Source: Burkholderia pyrrocinia (lineage in GTDB: Bacteria > Pseudomonadota > Gammaproteobacteria > Burkholderiales > Burkholderiaceae). Taken from it: a stretch of 64,000 nucleotides of DNA. Of this stretch, positions 9,639 to 18,452 are shown piece by piece (the first letter of the stretch is position 1; each line of letters begins with the position of its first letter). The notes under the pieces are model-generated. The model saw only the letters and a list, made by a program, of their open reading frames with translations. It did no database searches and was not told the origin of the DNA. The position numbers and the translations under genes are program-made. The stretch covers positions 1,116,001 to 1,180,000 of the forward strand of contig NZ_CP094460.1 of the NCBI RefSeq assembly GCF_022809715.1, read 5' to 3'.

Positions 9639-10278
9639 GAAAGATCCCCTCAAACAAGAAAGGCCCGCGCGCGACGCACAGACCATTTCACAGCATAGCC
9701 AAAGAGGTCAGCGAACGGTTCGCATATCGAGGTGCAGACGTCCGTACTGAAACACGTGTGCTTCAAGTATGCGGCCGCCACTGCGAACGCATACCGTCGA
9801 TCACCACACCGATGCCGGCGCAGCCATTACCGGGCGGCAGCCGTCGGAACTCGCGGCACGTCAAGCGACGACCCGAAAACGCTCCACAAGCTACGTGCGC
9901 AGCTCGGTGAATCAAGAAGGCGACGTGATTGGCTCCCGGATTGCAGCGCGCACGGAAAATCAGGCCGGCACCTCGAATGCATGTTGCCACAATAATGCAC
10001 GTCGTATACATTTGTATGTAGTGCATTTCTTCGCCTATGGGGTGTCGCTCGGCTTGGTTTCAGTGTTCGCTCTTGGCGCAGGCCTGCACGTCGCCACGTA
10101 CCTTACCTCCATGGAGGCGGGCATCGGAATACTGTCGTCCGGTAGATCGCTGTCGTGAAAGCGGCTTCGAGAACTGACGACGTATCGAGATCGAGGTGCA
10201 CGAACATGCGCCAACTGACCTTTTTCCACCGGGTTTCCCCGGTTTCCGGGGCTTCCTGAAACGCTGTCGCACATCATC
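9639..10278. other. Intergenic region with an imperfect palindrome, no clear gene
   Basis: A 640-bp stretch without a convincing coding sequence; open frames in it lack codon bias and homology. Bases 9996-10025 form an imperfect palindrome with outer arms TGCAC/GTGCA and an A+T-rich core, and inside it TACAT-TTGT-ATGTA forms a second symmetrical unit. A 17-codon frame (MRQLTFFHRV... at 10206) precedes the PNPOx-like gene and could be a leader peptide, but nothing else supports it. Confidence 0.5.
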
Positions 10279-10788
10279 ATGAATGCAAGCGAACTCTTTC
10301 AACAAGCAACTGAAATCGCCAGTCATTGCGCCTTCTGTTTTGTCTCTTCGAACGACGCGTCCGGTCAGATCAACTCCAGAGTCGTCGAGGTTCTGGAGAT
10401 CGGGAAGGACCTCACGATTCGTTTCATGACCGACCCGAGAACGCGCAAAGCGCTGGAGATTCGCCAGGGGAAGACGATCAGTCTGTCCTTCCTCAGCATG
10501 GCTGACCGAGGATACGTCACGATCGGGACCGTCCCGACAGTCTCCGCGGAGACTGCGCTGAAGCAACGCATCTGGAAAGAATCACTGCGCACCTGGTTCC
10601 CCAACGGGCCGGACGATCCTTATGTAGTGACCGTTACCTGTGAGCCCGCCTGGGTTGAACTGTGGTCGCACATGCGGGGGGTTGCTCCTGATCCGCTGGG
10701 CCTCAACTCGGTCCGGCTGACTCGGAACGATGGTGGTTGGCACGCCCGGCATACGTTCCCGACCGAAGGCGAACCGTTGCATCCCTGA
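10279..10788 (+). CDS. Pyridoxamine 5'-phosphate oxidase-like FMN-binding protein
   Basis: A 169-residue split-barrel flavoprotein of the PNPOx-like group (general stress protein 26 type). The first strands (HCAFCFVSSNDASGQINSR) and IRFMTDPRTRKALEIRQGK fit the FMN-binding half of the fold. It lacks the full set of PNPOx catalytic regions and is more likely an FMN- or F420/heme-type reductase of unknown substrate. It precedes the FAD oxidoreductase by 152 bp. Codon use here is less G/C-extreme than in flanking genes. Confidence 0.75.
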   Translation: MNASELFQQATEIASHCAFCFVSSNDASGQINSRVVEVLEIGKDLTIRFMTDPRTRKALEIRQGKTISLSFLSMADRGYVTIGTVPTVSAETALKQRIWKESLRTWFPNGPDDPYVVTVTCEPAWVELWSHMRGVAPDPLGLNSVRLTRNDGGWHARHTFPTEGEPLHP

Positions 10789-10940
10789 CCGCCCTCTCGA
10801 CGCGGCGAGCTACGCGTCGATCGCTGCCCTGTGGCGGCAAGTTCTGTTCGCTGGCGTTCGATGCGGTCGAGACTTGCCGCAACTTCACTATTTATGCACG
10901 ATACGCAATATTGCTCATCGTGCAAGTCATGAAGGATCGT

Positions 10941-12455
10941 ATGACGAGCAATCGCAAGGAACCCGTCGTCGTGATCGGCGCAGGCCTGGCCGGCCTGGCT
11001 GCCGCGCTGACGCTGGCACGCAATGACAGACCCGTCGTCGTACTGGAGGCCTCGAACGAGGCCGGCGGCTGCTGTTCCACCACGACGGCCAATGGGTTCA
11101 CATTCAATAACGGCGCGATGTATGTCGCGGTGCCCTCGCTCATTCGTGCGTCGTTCCGGCGCCTTGGTCTCGACTTCGATCGCGAGGTTCCGATGGTGGC
11201 CATTGAACGGCCTCACGTTACGCATCTGGAGAATGGAACGGCCGTTCATCTATCCAGTGCCGGCACGTCGTATGTGGAAGGCGACAGGGAGGATACGCGG
11301 ACACGGCAACTGCGTGACGGCCTTGGCAGGCTCCAACAGCAATGGGGCCCTGTCTACCGCACGCTGGTTGACGAAGTTCTGCCGCAGGAGCCTTCGCTTC
11401 TACGGACGTTAAGCAAACTGTGGCGTTACCTGCCCCGCATGAACGGGCATGTCAGCCACCTGATCACGTCGCACTTCGCCGATGCGGACCTGCAGGCGGC
11501 GGTTGCATCGACACTGCTCTACACCGGGCAACCGCCCGATCGCCTTCCGGCAACGCAGATCATCGGCTTGCTGGCCATGCTGGAGGAGGGATTCCATTTG
11601 CCTCGCGCAGGCATGGGCGCCATCAGCTCCGTGATGGCTCGCGAACTGTCCAGACGGTCGGTGCCGATCAGGTTCGGTGCCCATGTACGCGAAATCCTCG
11701 TAGAGAACGGGGCCGCCCGGGGCATCGTTCTTGCAGACGGCGAGCGCATCTCGACCGATTGCGTCGTGGCGACGTGTTCAGGTTTCGAAGTGGTCCGCCA
11801 CCTGTTGCCCGCCCACGCCCTCCCTCGGCGGCTAGCGCACAAGGCTCGAGCGGCACCGCTCTCGCATCGCGCGATTTCAATCCAGATCGGTTGCTCCGGA
11901 GCCGTGCTGCCACGCGCCTTCATTACCAATCATGTTCCCCCGATGCCACAACAGGCGGCCATGCATGTATCGACGCCCGGGGTTCCTCGCTGGCTCGCCT
12001 ACACGTGTCCGTCACAGGTGCTGCCAGGGCTTGCGCCAAACGGCAAGGCAGTATTGGAACTGTATGCGCCGGCAACGGGAGTCGACTCTGCATCGAATTG
12101 GACGAACGCGATGACGCAGGCCGTGGTCGGCGACTATCTCGACGCGATACAGGCCCATCTCCCCGGCCTTTGCCTGGAAGACGTCCGCGTATCGGATCCG
12201 CAGGATTTCGCGCACGGACGGCACCTATACGAAGGAGCGCTCTACGGCATTGCGCCGGGCACCACGCCCGACAAGTTCTTTCCGCATCGGACCGGGCTGC
12301 GCGGCCTCTATCTCGGAGGACAAACGACGTTCCCGGGGTATGGCGTACCCACGGCAATTTTCTCCGGCGTCCAGGCTGCGGAAGCGGTCGTGCAGGACAT
12401 GCGGGGGCATGTGCGGGTTGCGCCTTGCATGACTTCGGGCAGGTCGATCCAGTGA
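10941..12455 (+). CDS. FAD-dependent oxidoreductase, phytoene-desaturase / amine-oxidase-like
   Basis: A 504-residue flavoenzyme with an N-terminal Rossmann dinucleotide motif (VVIGAGLAGLAAALTLA, then VVVLEASNEAGGCCST) and a C-terminal FAD-contact segment (GLYLGGQTTFPGYGVPTAIFSG), the layout of the phytoene desaturase/NAD(P)-binding Rossmann family. The start was set at the second in-frame Met: AAGGA at 10932-10936 lies 4 nt ahead of it, whereas the ATG at 10929 has no ribosome site. Family members dehydrogenate carotenoids or retinol-like substrates; no carotenoid genes are nearby. Confidence 0.8.
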   Translation: MTSNRKEPVVVIGAGLAGLAAALTLARNDRPVVVLEASNEAGGCCSTTTANGFTFNNGAMYVAVPSLIRASFRRLGLDFDREVPMVAIERPHVTHLENGTAVHLSSAGTSYVEGDREDTRTRQLRDGLGRLQQQWGPVYRTLVDEVLPQEPSLLRTLSKLWRYLPRMNGHVSHLITSHFADADLQAAVASTLLYTGQPPDRLPATQIIGLLAMLEEGFHLPRAGMGAISSVMARELSRRSVPIRFGAHVREILVENGAARGIVLADGERISTDCVVATCSGFEVVRHLLPAHALPRRLAHKARAAPLSHRAISIQIGCSGAVLPRAFITNHVPPMPQQAAMHVSTPGVPRWLAYTCPSQVLPGLAPNGKAVLELYAPATGVDSASNWTNAMTQAVVGDYLDAIQAHLPGLCLEDVRVSDPQDFAHGRHLYEGALYGIAPGTTPDKFFPHRTGLRGLYLGGQTTFPGYGVPTAIFSGVQAAEAVVQDMRGHVRVAPCMTSGRSIQ

Positions 12456-12573
12456 AGCGGAAAACTTGAGCAGGATCTTCATCCGGGCGTTTTCGAACTA
12501 TCCGGGAGAATCGGTGACCACCCCAGCGTCGAACGAAGCTGCTGTATCGTAACGGCTTCCGATATTTCCGGGT

Positions 12574-13044
12574 GTGATGTGTCAGATGACTCCGCTCTTT
12601 CGCAATCCAGCCTTCTATCAGTTGCTTGCCGACAGCCATGCTCGACTGCTCGGTCGCCCGCTCGTGCCGGCCACCGTTCCCGAGAATGACGCAACCGAGT
12701 GGCTCTATGAGAGCGCCCCGTTCGCAGTGCTTGCACACAACACCGACCCCGATCCGCTTTTTATCTATGCCAACAAGGCCGCGCAGCGCCGATTCGGATA
12801 TGGCTGGGATGAAATCACCCGGCTTCCGTCCCGGCTCTCCGCCGAAGCGCCGAATCGCGAGGAACGGCAGCAATTCCTCGCACGCGTACAGCGGCTCGGT
12901 TACGAGACCGGATACAAAGGGGTTCGCATCACGAAATCCGGCCAGCGCTTCATGATCGAGGAAGCAACCCTGTGGCAACTTCTCGATACGGATGGCGGAT
13001 TGCACGGCCAGGCAGTCGTCATTCCCCGTACACGTGACATCTGA
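12574..13044 (+). CDS. MEKHLA-domain (PAS-related) protein
   Basis: A 156-residue protein matching the MEKHLA domain, a PAS-like sensor fold best known from the C terminus of plant HD-ZIP III factors and found alone in bacteria: FIYANKAAQRRFGYGWDEITRLPSRLSAE is the conserved core split over two helices and a strand. The frame opens with GTG at 12574 and offers ATG at 12577 and 12586; no strong ribosome site decides between them. It follows the FAD enzyme by 118 bp. Ligand unknown. Confidence 0.75.
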   Translation: MMCQMTPLFRNPAFYQLLADSHARLLGRPLVPATVPENDATEWLYESAPFAVLAHNTDPDPLFIYANKAAQRRFGYGWDEITRLPSRLSAEAPNREERQQFLARVQRLGYETGYKGVRITKSGQRFMIEEATLWQLLDTDGGLHGQAVVIPRTRDI

Positions 13045-13345
13045 TTGCATTACCCGCGGTCCGCGCGACACAACGCAAAGCCGGACTTGATTGCGCCCCC
13101 AACCGGAGAAGGAGCACGTGCGGCGATCGTGCGTGCAGCGTCCGACCACCCGGCGCATCGTGATCGCTGGTTGGCTCTGGCCCCATGGCATGTGCCGGTC
13201 AACCTCGCGCGGCGATAGCGAATCGCCTCGATCGACAGCTATCGCCCCCATAGCCAGCAGGGCTTTCAAACATATCGTCAAATTCCGATATATGATTCGC
13301 CCATCGACGATACCCGTCTGCCCGACCGAAACAACCGCTCCATCC
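13045..13345. other. Intergenic region before the ArsR regulator
   Basis: About 300 bp with no credible gene. Its right end carries the inverted repeat described as the ArsR operator. Confidence 0.6.
13271..13294. promoter_or_regulatory. Putative ArsR-family operator
   Basis: Perfect 6-bp inverted repeat ATATCG (13272-13277) and CGATAT (13286-13291) separated by 8 nt, nearly extended by flanking CAT/ATG. It lies 52-75 nt before the chosen start of the ArsR gene, a usual position for autoregulation. A+T-rich half-sites of this kind are typical for SmtB/ArsR proteins. Its presence also argues against starting the protein at the ATG at 13292. Confidence 0.55.
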
Positions 13346-13654
13346 ATGCCGACCGAAATCGACATCGACGCGATCCTGAAAGCGCTCTCGAACCCCGTGC
13401 GCCGCGAAATCCTCAACTGGCTGAAAACGCCGGGCGAGCATTTTCCGGCGCAGACGCTGCCGTACGACCACGGCGTCTGCGCGGGGCAGATCGACGCGCG
13501 CTGCGGGCTGTCGCAGTCGACCGTTTCCGCGCACCTCGCGACGCTGCAGCGCGCGGGGCTCGTGACGTCGACGCGGATCGGCCAGTGGGCGTTCTTCCGG
13601 CGCAACGAGGCCGTCATCGACGCATTTCACGACGCTTTGCGCCGCGATCTCTAG
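13346..13654 (+). CDS. ArsR/SmtB-family transcriptional regulator
   Basis: A 102-residue winged-helix repressor: ILKALSNPVRREILNWL at the N terminus and the recognition region GLSQSTVSAHLATLQRAGLV. The start MPTEIDIDAIL was chosen because the ATG at 13292 lies inside the inverted repeat. There is no obvious paired-cysteine metal site: one Cys in GVCAGQID and one in RCGLSQ. It is followed after 82 bp by an Old Yellow Enzyme gene, a pairing common in proteobacteria, so it likely controls that reductase. Confidence 0.88.
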   Translation: MPTEIDIDAILKALSNPVRREILNWLKTPGEHFPAQTLPYDHGVCAGQIDARCGLSQSTVSAHLATLQRAGLVTSTRIGQWAFFRRNEAVIDAFHDALRRDL

Positions 13655-13736
13655 CCAACCGGCCGTATCGGCCACGCGGGCCCGCGTTGCGCATGACGCG
13701 ATGGCGTGCCCGCCTTTCGTGAAGAGGTTATCTGTC

Positions 13737-14798
13737 ATGCCCACGCTGTTCGATCCCGTTACCCTCGGCGACCTGACCCTGCCGAACCGCATCGTGATGG
13801 CGCCGCTCACCCGCTCCCGGGCGGGCGCGACGCGCGTGCCGAACGCATTGATGGCCCGCTATTACGCCGAACGCGCATCGGCCGGCCTGATCATTACCGA
13901 GGCGACCTCGGTCACGCCGCAGGGCGTCGGTTACGCGGACACGCCCGGCATCTGGTCCGACGAGCAGGTCGAAGGCTGGAAGCAAGTGACGCAGGCCGTG
14001 CACGCGGCCGGCGGGCGCATCGTGCTGCAACTCTGGCACGTCGGCCGCATCTCCGATCCTGTATTCCTGAACGGCGACCTGCCGGTCGCGCCGAGCGCGA
14101 TCGCCGCGGGCGGCCACGTGAGCCTCGTGCGTCCGCAGCGTCCGTACGTGACACCGCGCGCGCTCGAACTCGACGAAATTCCGGGCATCGTCGCCGCATA
14201 CCGCAAGGGTGCCGAAAACGCTAAGGCGGCCGGCTTCGACGGCGTCGAGATCCACGGCGCGAACGGCTACCTGCTCGACCAGTTCCTGCAGGACAGCACC
14301 AATCGCCGCACCGATGCCTACGGCGGCCCGATCGAGAACCGCGCGCGCCTGCTGCTCGAAGTGGTCGACGCGGCGATCGACGTGTGGGGCGCCGGCCGTG
14401 TCGGCGTGCACCTCGCGCCGCGCGGCGACGCGCACACGATGGGCGATTCCGATCCGGCGGCAACGTTCGGCTATGTCGCGCGCGAGCTCGGCCGCCGCAA
14501 GATCGCGTTCATCTTCACGCGCGAATCGTATTCGGGCGACCACTTGAGCCCGCGCCTGAAGGAAGCGTTCGGCGGCTCGCTGATCGCGAACGAGCAGTTC
14601 ACGCTCGACACCGCGCAGGCCGCACTCGCGAGCGGCAGCGCCGACGCGATCGCATGGGGCAAGCTGTTCATCGCGAATCCCGACCTGCCGCGCCGCCTCG
14701 AACTCGGCGCGCCGCTGAACCAGCCGGTGCCGGAGACGTTCTACGCGGAAGGCGAAACAGGCTACACCGACTACCCGGCGCTGAGCGACGCGGCCTGA
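13737..14798 (+). CDS. Alkene reductase, Old Yellow Enzyme family
   Basis: A 353-residue FMN enzyme of the NADH:flavin oxidoreductase family, similar to N-ethylmaleimide reductase. FMN-binding elements include MAPLTRSRAG at the N terminus, the substrate-binding His/Asn pair in VEIHGANGYLLDQFLQ, and the C-terminal AIAWGKLFIANPDLPRRL. It reduces activated C=C bonds of enals, enones, maleimides or nitro-esters with NAD(P)H. Position behind the ArsR gene suggests induction by an electrophile. Confidence 0.92.
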   Translation: MPTLFDPVTLGDLTLPNRIVMAPLTRSRAGATRVPNALMARYYAERASAGLIITEATSVTPQGVGYADTPGIWSDEQVEGWKQVTQAVHAAGGRIVLQLWHVGRISDPVFLNGDLPVAPSAIAAGGHVSLVRPQRPYVTPRALELDEIPGIVAAYRKGAENAKAAGFDGVEIHGANGYLLDQFLQDSTNRRTDAYGGPIENRARLLLEVVDAAIDVWGAGRVGVHLAPRGDAHTMGDSDPAATFGYVARELGRRKIAFIFTRESYSGDHLSPRLKEAFGGSLIANEQFTLDTAQAALASGSADAIAWGKLFIANPDLPRRLELGAPLNQPVPETFYAEGETGYTDYPALSDAA

Positions 14799-14816
14799 CG
14801 GCCGGGCAGCACGTGT

Positions 14817-15344
14817 TCAGGCGCGCACGTCCGCGCGCATGAACACGCGCTGTGTCTCGTCGAGCCCGCGCGCGACGTGATGCGCGCGGACCGCGCGCAG
14901 CGTGTCGTCGAGCGATGCGTCGTCGATGATCCGGAAACCGAGGCGCGCGTAGTACGGCGCGTTCCACGGTGCATCGCGGAACGTCGACAGCACGACCTGC
15001 GCGATCCCGCCCGCCGCCGCGCGCGCGTTGATCGCTTCGATCAGGCGCGCGCCGATCCGCTGTCCGGCATGCGACGGCGCGACATCCAGTTCCTCCAGAT
15101 ACAGCCGCTGCGCATCGAGCAGCCGGTAGAACGCAAACCCGACGCACGCGCCCTGCGCATCGACCGCGACAAGCGCGCGGCCGTCGTCGATGCGTGCGAG
15201 CACGTCGGCCGTATCGGTCGGCTCGCCATCGGCGATGCCGGTCATGCCGATCTCGCGAAACCGCTGCGCGGCGGCGACTTCCACGGCGGCCATTGCAGCC
15301 GCGTCTTCCCGCGTGGCGGGACGGATCAGGATCGATGCAGTCAT
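14817..15344 (-). CDS. GNAT-family N-acetyltransferase
   Basis: A 175-residue GNAT enzyme. The acetyl-CoA loop is present as SHAGQRIGARLIEAINARA and the beta-4/beta-5 core as LYLEELDVAPSH; the C-terminal APYYARLGFRII is typical. Acceptor unknown. It converges on the Old Yellow Enzyme gene with 18 bp between stops and is divergent from the LysE gene. Confidence 0.88.
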   Translation of the reverse strand: MTASILIRPATREDAAAMAAVEVAAAQRFREIGMTGIADGEPTDTADVLARIDDGRALVAVDAQGACVGFAFYRLLDAQRLYLEELDVAPSHAGQRIGARLIEAINARAAAGGIAQVVLSTFRDAPWNAPYYARLGFRIIDDASLDDTLRAVRAHHVARGLDETQRVFMRADVRA

Positions 15345-15382
15345 GACGGCAATTCAGGCAGACAGTCTGGAACGGCCGTCAC

Positions 15383-15388
15383 TATAAT
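15383..15388 (+). promoter_or_regulatory. Putative -10 element of the LysE exporter gene
   Basis: A perfect TATAAT 44 nt before the LysE-type start codon, in otherwise G+C-rich DNA. No matching -35 hexamer is evident, so an activator or extended contacts may be involved. Confidence 0.45.
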
Positions 15389-15431
15389 CGAAACTTCATA
15401 CGTTTCGAACGCTCTACCCACGAGGTCCGTC

Positions 15432-16043
15432 ATGACGTTGTCCGCGCTTGCCGTCTTCGCCTTCGCCCTGCTCGTCACCGCCGGCACGCCCGGCCCGAGC
15501 GTTGCCGCGCTCGTCGCGCGCGTGCTGACGAACGGCGTGCGAGACGTACTGCCGTTCCTCGCGGCGATGTGGCTCGGCGAAGCGCTGTGGCTCACGCTCG
15601 CGGTCGCCGGGCTGTCCGCGTTCGCACGCACGTTCGAGACGGGCCTGATCGTGCTGAAACTGCTCGGCGTCGCGTACCTGCTGTTCCTTGCGTGGAAGAT
15701 GTGGACCGCGCCTACCGGGACGGGCGCGGACGACCTGCCGCGCGGTCAGTCGCCGTGGCGCATGTTCGTCGCGGGCATGCTGGTCACGCTCGGCAATCCG
15801 AAGATCATGCTGTTCTATCTCGCGCTGCTGCCGACCATCGTCGATCTGACGCACGTGGGCGTTCTCGCGTGGGCCGAACTCGTCGGCACGATGCTCGCGG
15901 TGCTGATCCTCGCCGACTGTTTCTGGTCGCTGCTCGCGGTGCGCGCGCGGGCTTTTCTCACTTCGGCGCGCGCGAAACGGATCGCGAACCGCACGAGCGC
16001 GACCGCGATGGCCGGTGCGGCGGTGGCGATCGCGACGCGGTAG
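15432..16043 (+). CDS. LysE/RhtB-family amino-acid exporter
   Basis: A 203-residue membrane protein with about six hydrophobic segments. The family hallmark TAGTPGPSVAALVARVLTNG lies in the first segment and loop, and MLVTLGNPKIMLFY in the middle. It exports amino acids or related small molecules across the inner membrane. It diverges from the GNAT gene; joint function in amino-acid detoxification is possible but not shown. Confidence 0.88.
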   Translation: MTLSALAVFAFALLVTAGTPGPSVAALVARVLTNGVRDVLPFLAAMWLGEALWLTLAVAGLSAFARTFETGLIVLKLLGVAYLLFLAWKMWTAPTGTGADDLPRGQSPWRMFVAGMLVTLGNPKIMLFYLALLPTIVDLTHVGVLAWAELVGTMLAVLILADCFWSLLAVRARAFLTSARAKRIANRTSATAMAGAAVAIATR

Positions 16044-16076
16044 CCGGCCGATCCCGCGCCCCCCCTACCGCCCGCC

Positions 16077-16415
16077 ATGTCGCAACTCGGGAAGATTCCT
16101 GCCGCACTCGCCGCGCAATCGATTTCCCGTCGCGAGATCGTGCTTCCGCTCGACGCCGCGCTCGAATGCATTGATTATTGCGAGCGTCATCGCATTCCGA
16201 TCTACGGGTGGGAAGGCTGGGTTCTGACTGCCGACGGACGAGTCGGACATGGCAGCGCGCCGCAGGGCACCGTGAGTCTTGAAGACTTGCCGCTTGAAGA
16301 TGCCGCCGCGTTCTGCCGCAGCACGATGGTGTCCGACGCACAGGCGTGGCGCGACGAGTACCCCGAAACGACCGACCGGCTCCATTTCTGCATCACGATC
16401 GGCAACGCGCGCTGA
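16077..16415 (+). CDS. Conserved hypothetical protein
   Basis: A 112-residue soluble protein with a Trp- and Gly-rich middle (YGWEGWVLTADGRVGHG) and an acidic C-terminal half. No family recognised. It begins 33 bp after the LysE gene and its last 23 bp overlap the 3' end of the oppositely oriented phospholipase gene. No good ribosome site is visible, so translation may depend on read-through from LysE. Confidence 0.6.
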   Translation: MSQLGKIPAALAAQSISRREIVLPLDAALECIDYCERHRIPIYGWEGWVLTADGRVGHGSAPQGTVSLEDLPLEDAAAFCRSTMVSDAQAWRDEYPETTDRLHFCITIGNAR

Positions 16416-17391
16416 TCGTCGTAACCGTGCAATCGCACCGGCACCCGGCCGGCGATCCGCAACGGCAATCCGATCGTTGCCCCCGTAGGGATTCATCATG
16501 AAAACCTGGCGCATGGTCGTTGCACCCGATCAGCGCGCGCACCAGCGCCCAGTCGTCGTCATCGCAGAAATCAAGCAGCATCGCACCGCACGAACCGCGC
16601 TGCTCGCGCAATCGTTCGGCCAGCCGTGCATGAATGCCCTGCACCCGGCCGTCGCCGTGCGCGACCGTCGACGGATTCGCGCCCATCCCCGTCCCGCTGC
16701 AGAAGTTGATCGCCCATCGGCCGCTTTCCGGCGTCGGCAGATGCGTGAGCAACGTGTCGATCGCGCGCCACTTCCAGCCGATCGACGCGGCCACCGGCAC
16801 GCGGTATTCGTCCTGGATCACGAACGCACCGTCGGGATGATCGATCGTGAACGTCGCGTTGTCGGGCCACGCGGTCAGGTCGATACCGAGCGGCCTGCCG
16901 CTGCGAAAGCGCCGCAGCAGCACGACCGCGCCGCGCACGTCGCCGAGCGCGGGCAGCGTGCCGCCGGCATGCCAGCGCAGCCGCGGGTGGCGCGCGCGAT
17001 GCGCGTCGAACGTCGCATCGAAGCCGCGCGTGCACGCGTGCGCCGGCCATTCGTCCTTCACCGACATCACGATGCATTCGCGCGGATGCGCATCGAGAAA
17101 GCGCGTGCAGGTTGCCAGCACGTCGTCGAACGTCATGCCGAGCGCGACGCCGCCGTGATGAATGTCGAACCCATCGCGCACGTGCCGGCAGCGGATATCG
17201 AGCAGCCGCACGCCGTGCGCGAGCTGCGCGTCGAGCGGCGCGCGCTGCGTGCGCACGAGCCGATCGTCGACCGTATACGCACAGGTGTCATGGCTGCCCG
17301 GTAGGGTCAGCGTATGCAGCAGTCGCGCATCGTCGAGCGCCGACATCCAGTCGGCGGGCGGCGTGCACGTTTCGTGGCTCGAACGGATCAT
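16393..17391 (-). CDS. PI-specific phospholipase C-like phosphodiesterase
   Basis: A 332-residue protein with the PI-PLC X-domain core: LTLPGSHDTCAY holds the first catalytic His, GVRLLDIRCRH and DIHHGG supply the metal-site/second-His region, and ECIVMSVKDEW follows. Such enzymes cleave phosphatidylinositol or related phosphodiesters. No clear signal peptide is seen, unusual for a secreted phospholipase. The last 35 residues are Cys/Arg-rich and overlap the neighbouring gene, so the natural C terminus may be altered. Its start codon lies only 6 bp from the divergent LacI gene. Confidence 0.8.
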   Translation of the reverse strand: MIRSSHETCTPPADWMSALDDARLLHTLTLPGSHDTCAYTVDDRLVRTQRAPLDAQLAHGVRLLDIRCRHVRDGFDIHHGGVALGMTFDDVLATCTRFLDAHPRECIVMSVKDEWPAHACTRGFDATFDAHRARHPRLRWHAGGTLPALGDVRGAVVLLRRFRSGRPLGIDLTAWPDNATFTIDHPDGAFVIQDEYRVPVAASIGWKWRAIDTLLTHLPTPESGRWAINFCSGTGMGANPSTVAHGDGRVQGIHARLAERLREQRGSCGAMLLDFCDDDDWALVRALIGCNDHAPGFHDESLRGQRSDCRCGSPAGCRCDCTVTTISARCRS

Positions 17392-17397
17392 GACTCA

Positions 17398-18420
17398 ATG
17401 AATGACAAGGAAAGAAAGCCGTGGGTAACGGCGTCGGATGTCGCGGCACGCGCCGGCGTATCGCGCTCTGCGGTATCGCGCGCGTTCTCGCCGACGGCAA
17501 GCATCGCGCCGCAAACGCGCGAACGCGTGATGGTCGCCGCGCGTGCGCTCGGCTACCAGGTCAACCTGATCGCGCGCGACATGATCACGCAGCGCAGCAG
17601 CATGATCGGCGTCGTGACGGCCGGCTTCGAGAATCCGTTTCGCGCGCGGCTGCTGACGGACCTGATGGCCGCGCTCGGGCAGCGTGCACTCACGCCGCTC
17701 GTGACCAACGCGGAAGACCCGCGCCAGGTGCGGCAATCGCTCGAGCAACTGCTCAGCTACCGGATCGCGGGCCTCGTGATGACGTCCGCGTCGCCGCCGC
17801 TGTCGGTGGCGCATCAGTATCTCGAACACCGGATCCCCGTCGTGATGATCAACCGCGACGCGAACCTGCCGGGCGCGGATGTCGTCGTCAGCGACAACGC
17901 GGCGGGCGCCGCTCATGCGGCGCAGCGGCTCGTGCGGGCCGGCGCGCGCCGGCTCGCGTTCGTCGGGCCGCGCGGCGCAAGCTACAGCGCGCAGTCGCGC
18001 GCCGCGGCGTTCGAGCATGCGATCGGGCGCGGCGATGCATACGACGCGACGCTCGCGCGCGTGCTCGACACGCCGTCCGACACGCATGCATGCGGGATCG
18101 ACGCTGCACGGCAACTGTTCGCGTCCGGCGAGCGGCCCGACGGCGTGTTCTGTTCGTCCGACCTGCTCGCACTCGGCGTGATCGACGCCGCGCGCAACGA
18201 ATTCGGGTTGCGCGTGCCGGACGACCTGCGCGTGATCGGCTTCGACGACATCCCGGCCGCCGAATACGACGCCTATCGGCTGACGACGCTCCGGCAGGAC
18301 ACGCGCGGCCTCGCGCATGCGGCGGTCGACCTGCTTGCCGACCGGATGCAGACGTTCGACGGCCCGTCGCGCACGCGCGTCGTGCCGGTCACACAGGTGG
18401 TGCGGCATAGCTGCGCATGA
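17398..18420 (+). CDS. LacI-family transcriptional repressor
   Basis: A 340-residue LacI/GalR protein: N-terminal HTH VTASDVAARAGVSRSAVSRAF with hinge, then a periplasmic-binding-like effector domain (SMIGVVTAGFENPF, VIGFDDIPAAEYDAYRLTT). It converges on the carbohydrate ABC importer genes with 32 bp between, and a perfect palindrome of LacI type precedes that importer, so it is the likely local repressor of the importer and perhaps of the phospholipase gene. Confidence 0.93.
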   Translation: MNDKERKPWVTASDVAARAGVSRSAVSRAFSPTASIAPQTRERVMVAARALGYQVNLIARDMITQRSSMIGVVTAGFENPFRARLLTDLMAALGQRALTPLVTNAEDPRQVRQSLEQLLSYRIAGLVMTSASPPLSVAHQYLEHRIPVVMINRDANLPGADVVVSDNAAGAAHAAQRLVRAGARRLAFVGPRGASYSAQSRAAAFEHAIGRGDAYDATLARVLDTPSDTHACGIDAARQLFASGERPDGVFCSSDLLALGVIDAARNEFGLRVPDDLRVIGFDDIPAAEYDAYRLTTLRQDTRGLAHAAVDLLADRMQTFDGPSRTRVVPVTQVVRHSCA

Positions 18421-18452
18421 CACGGTGAAATCGGGCGCGGCGTTGCCGCGCA

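Noticed and set aside
9769..10158. 129-residue open frame in the 9.6-10.3 kb gap
   Set aside because: No codon bias, no family match; the imperfect palindrome lies within it.
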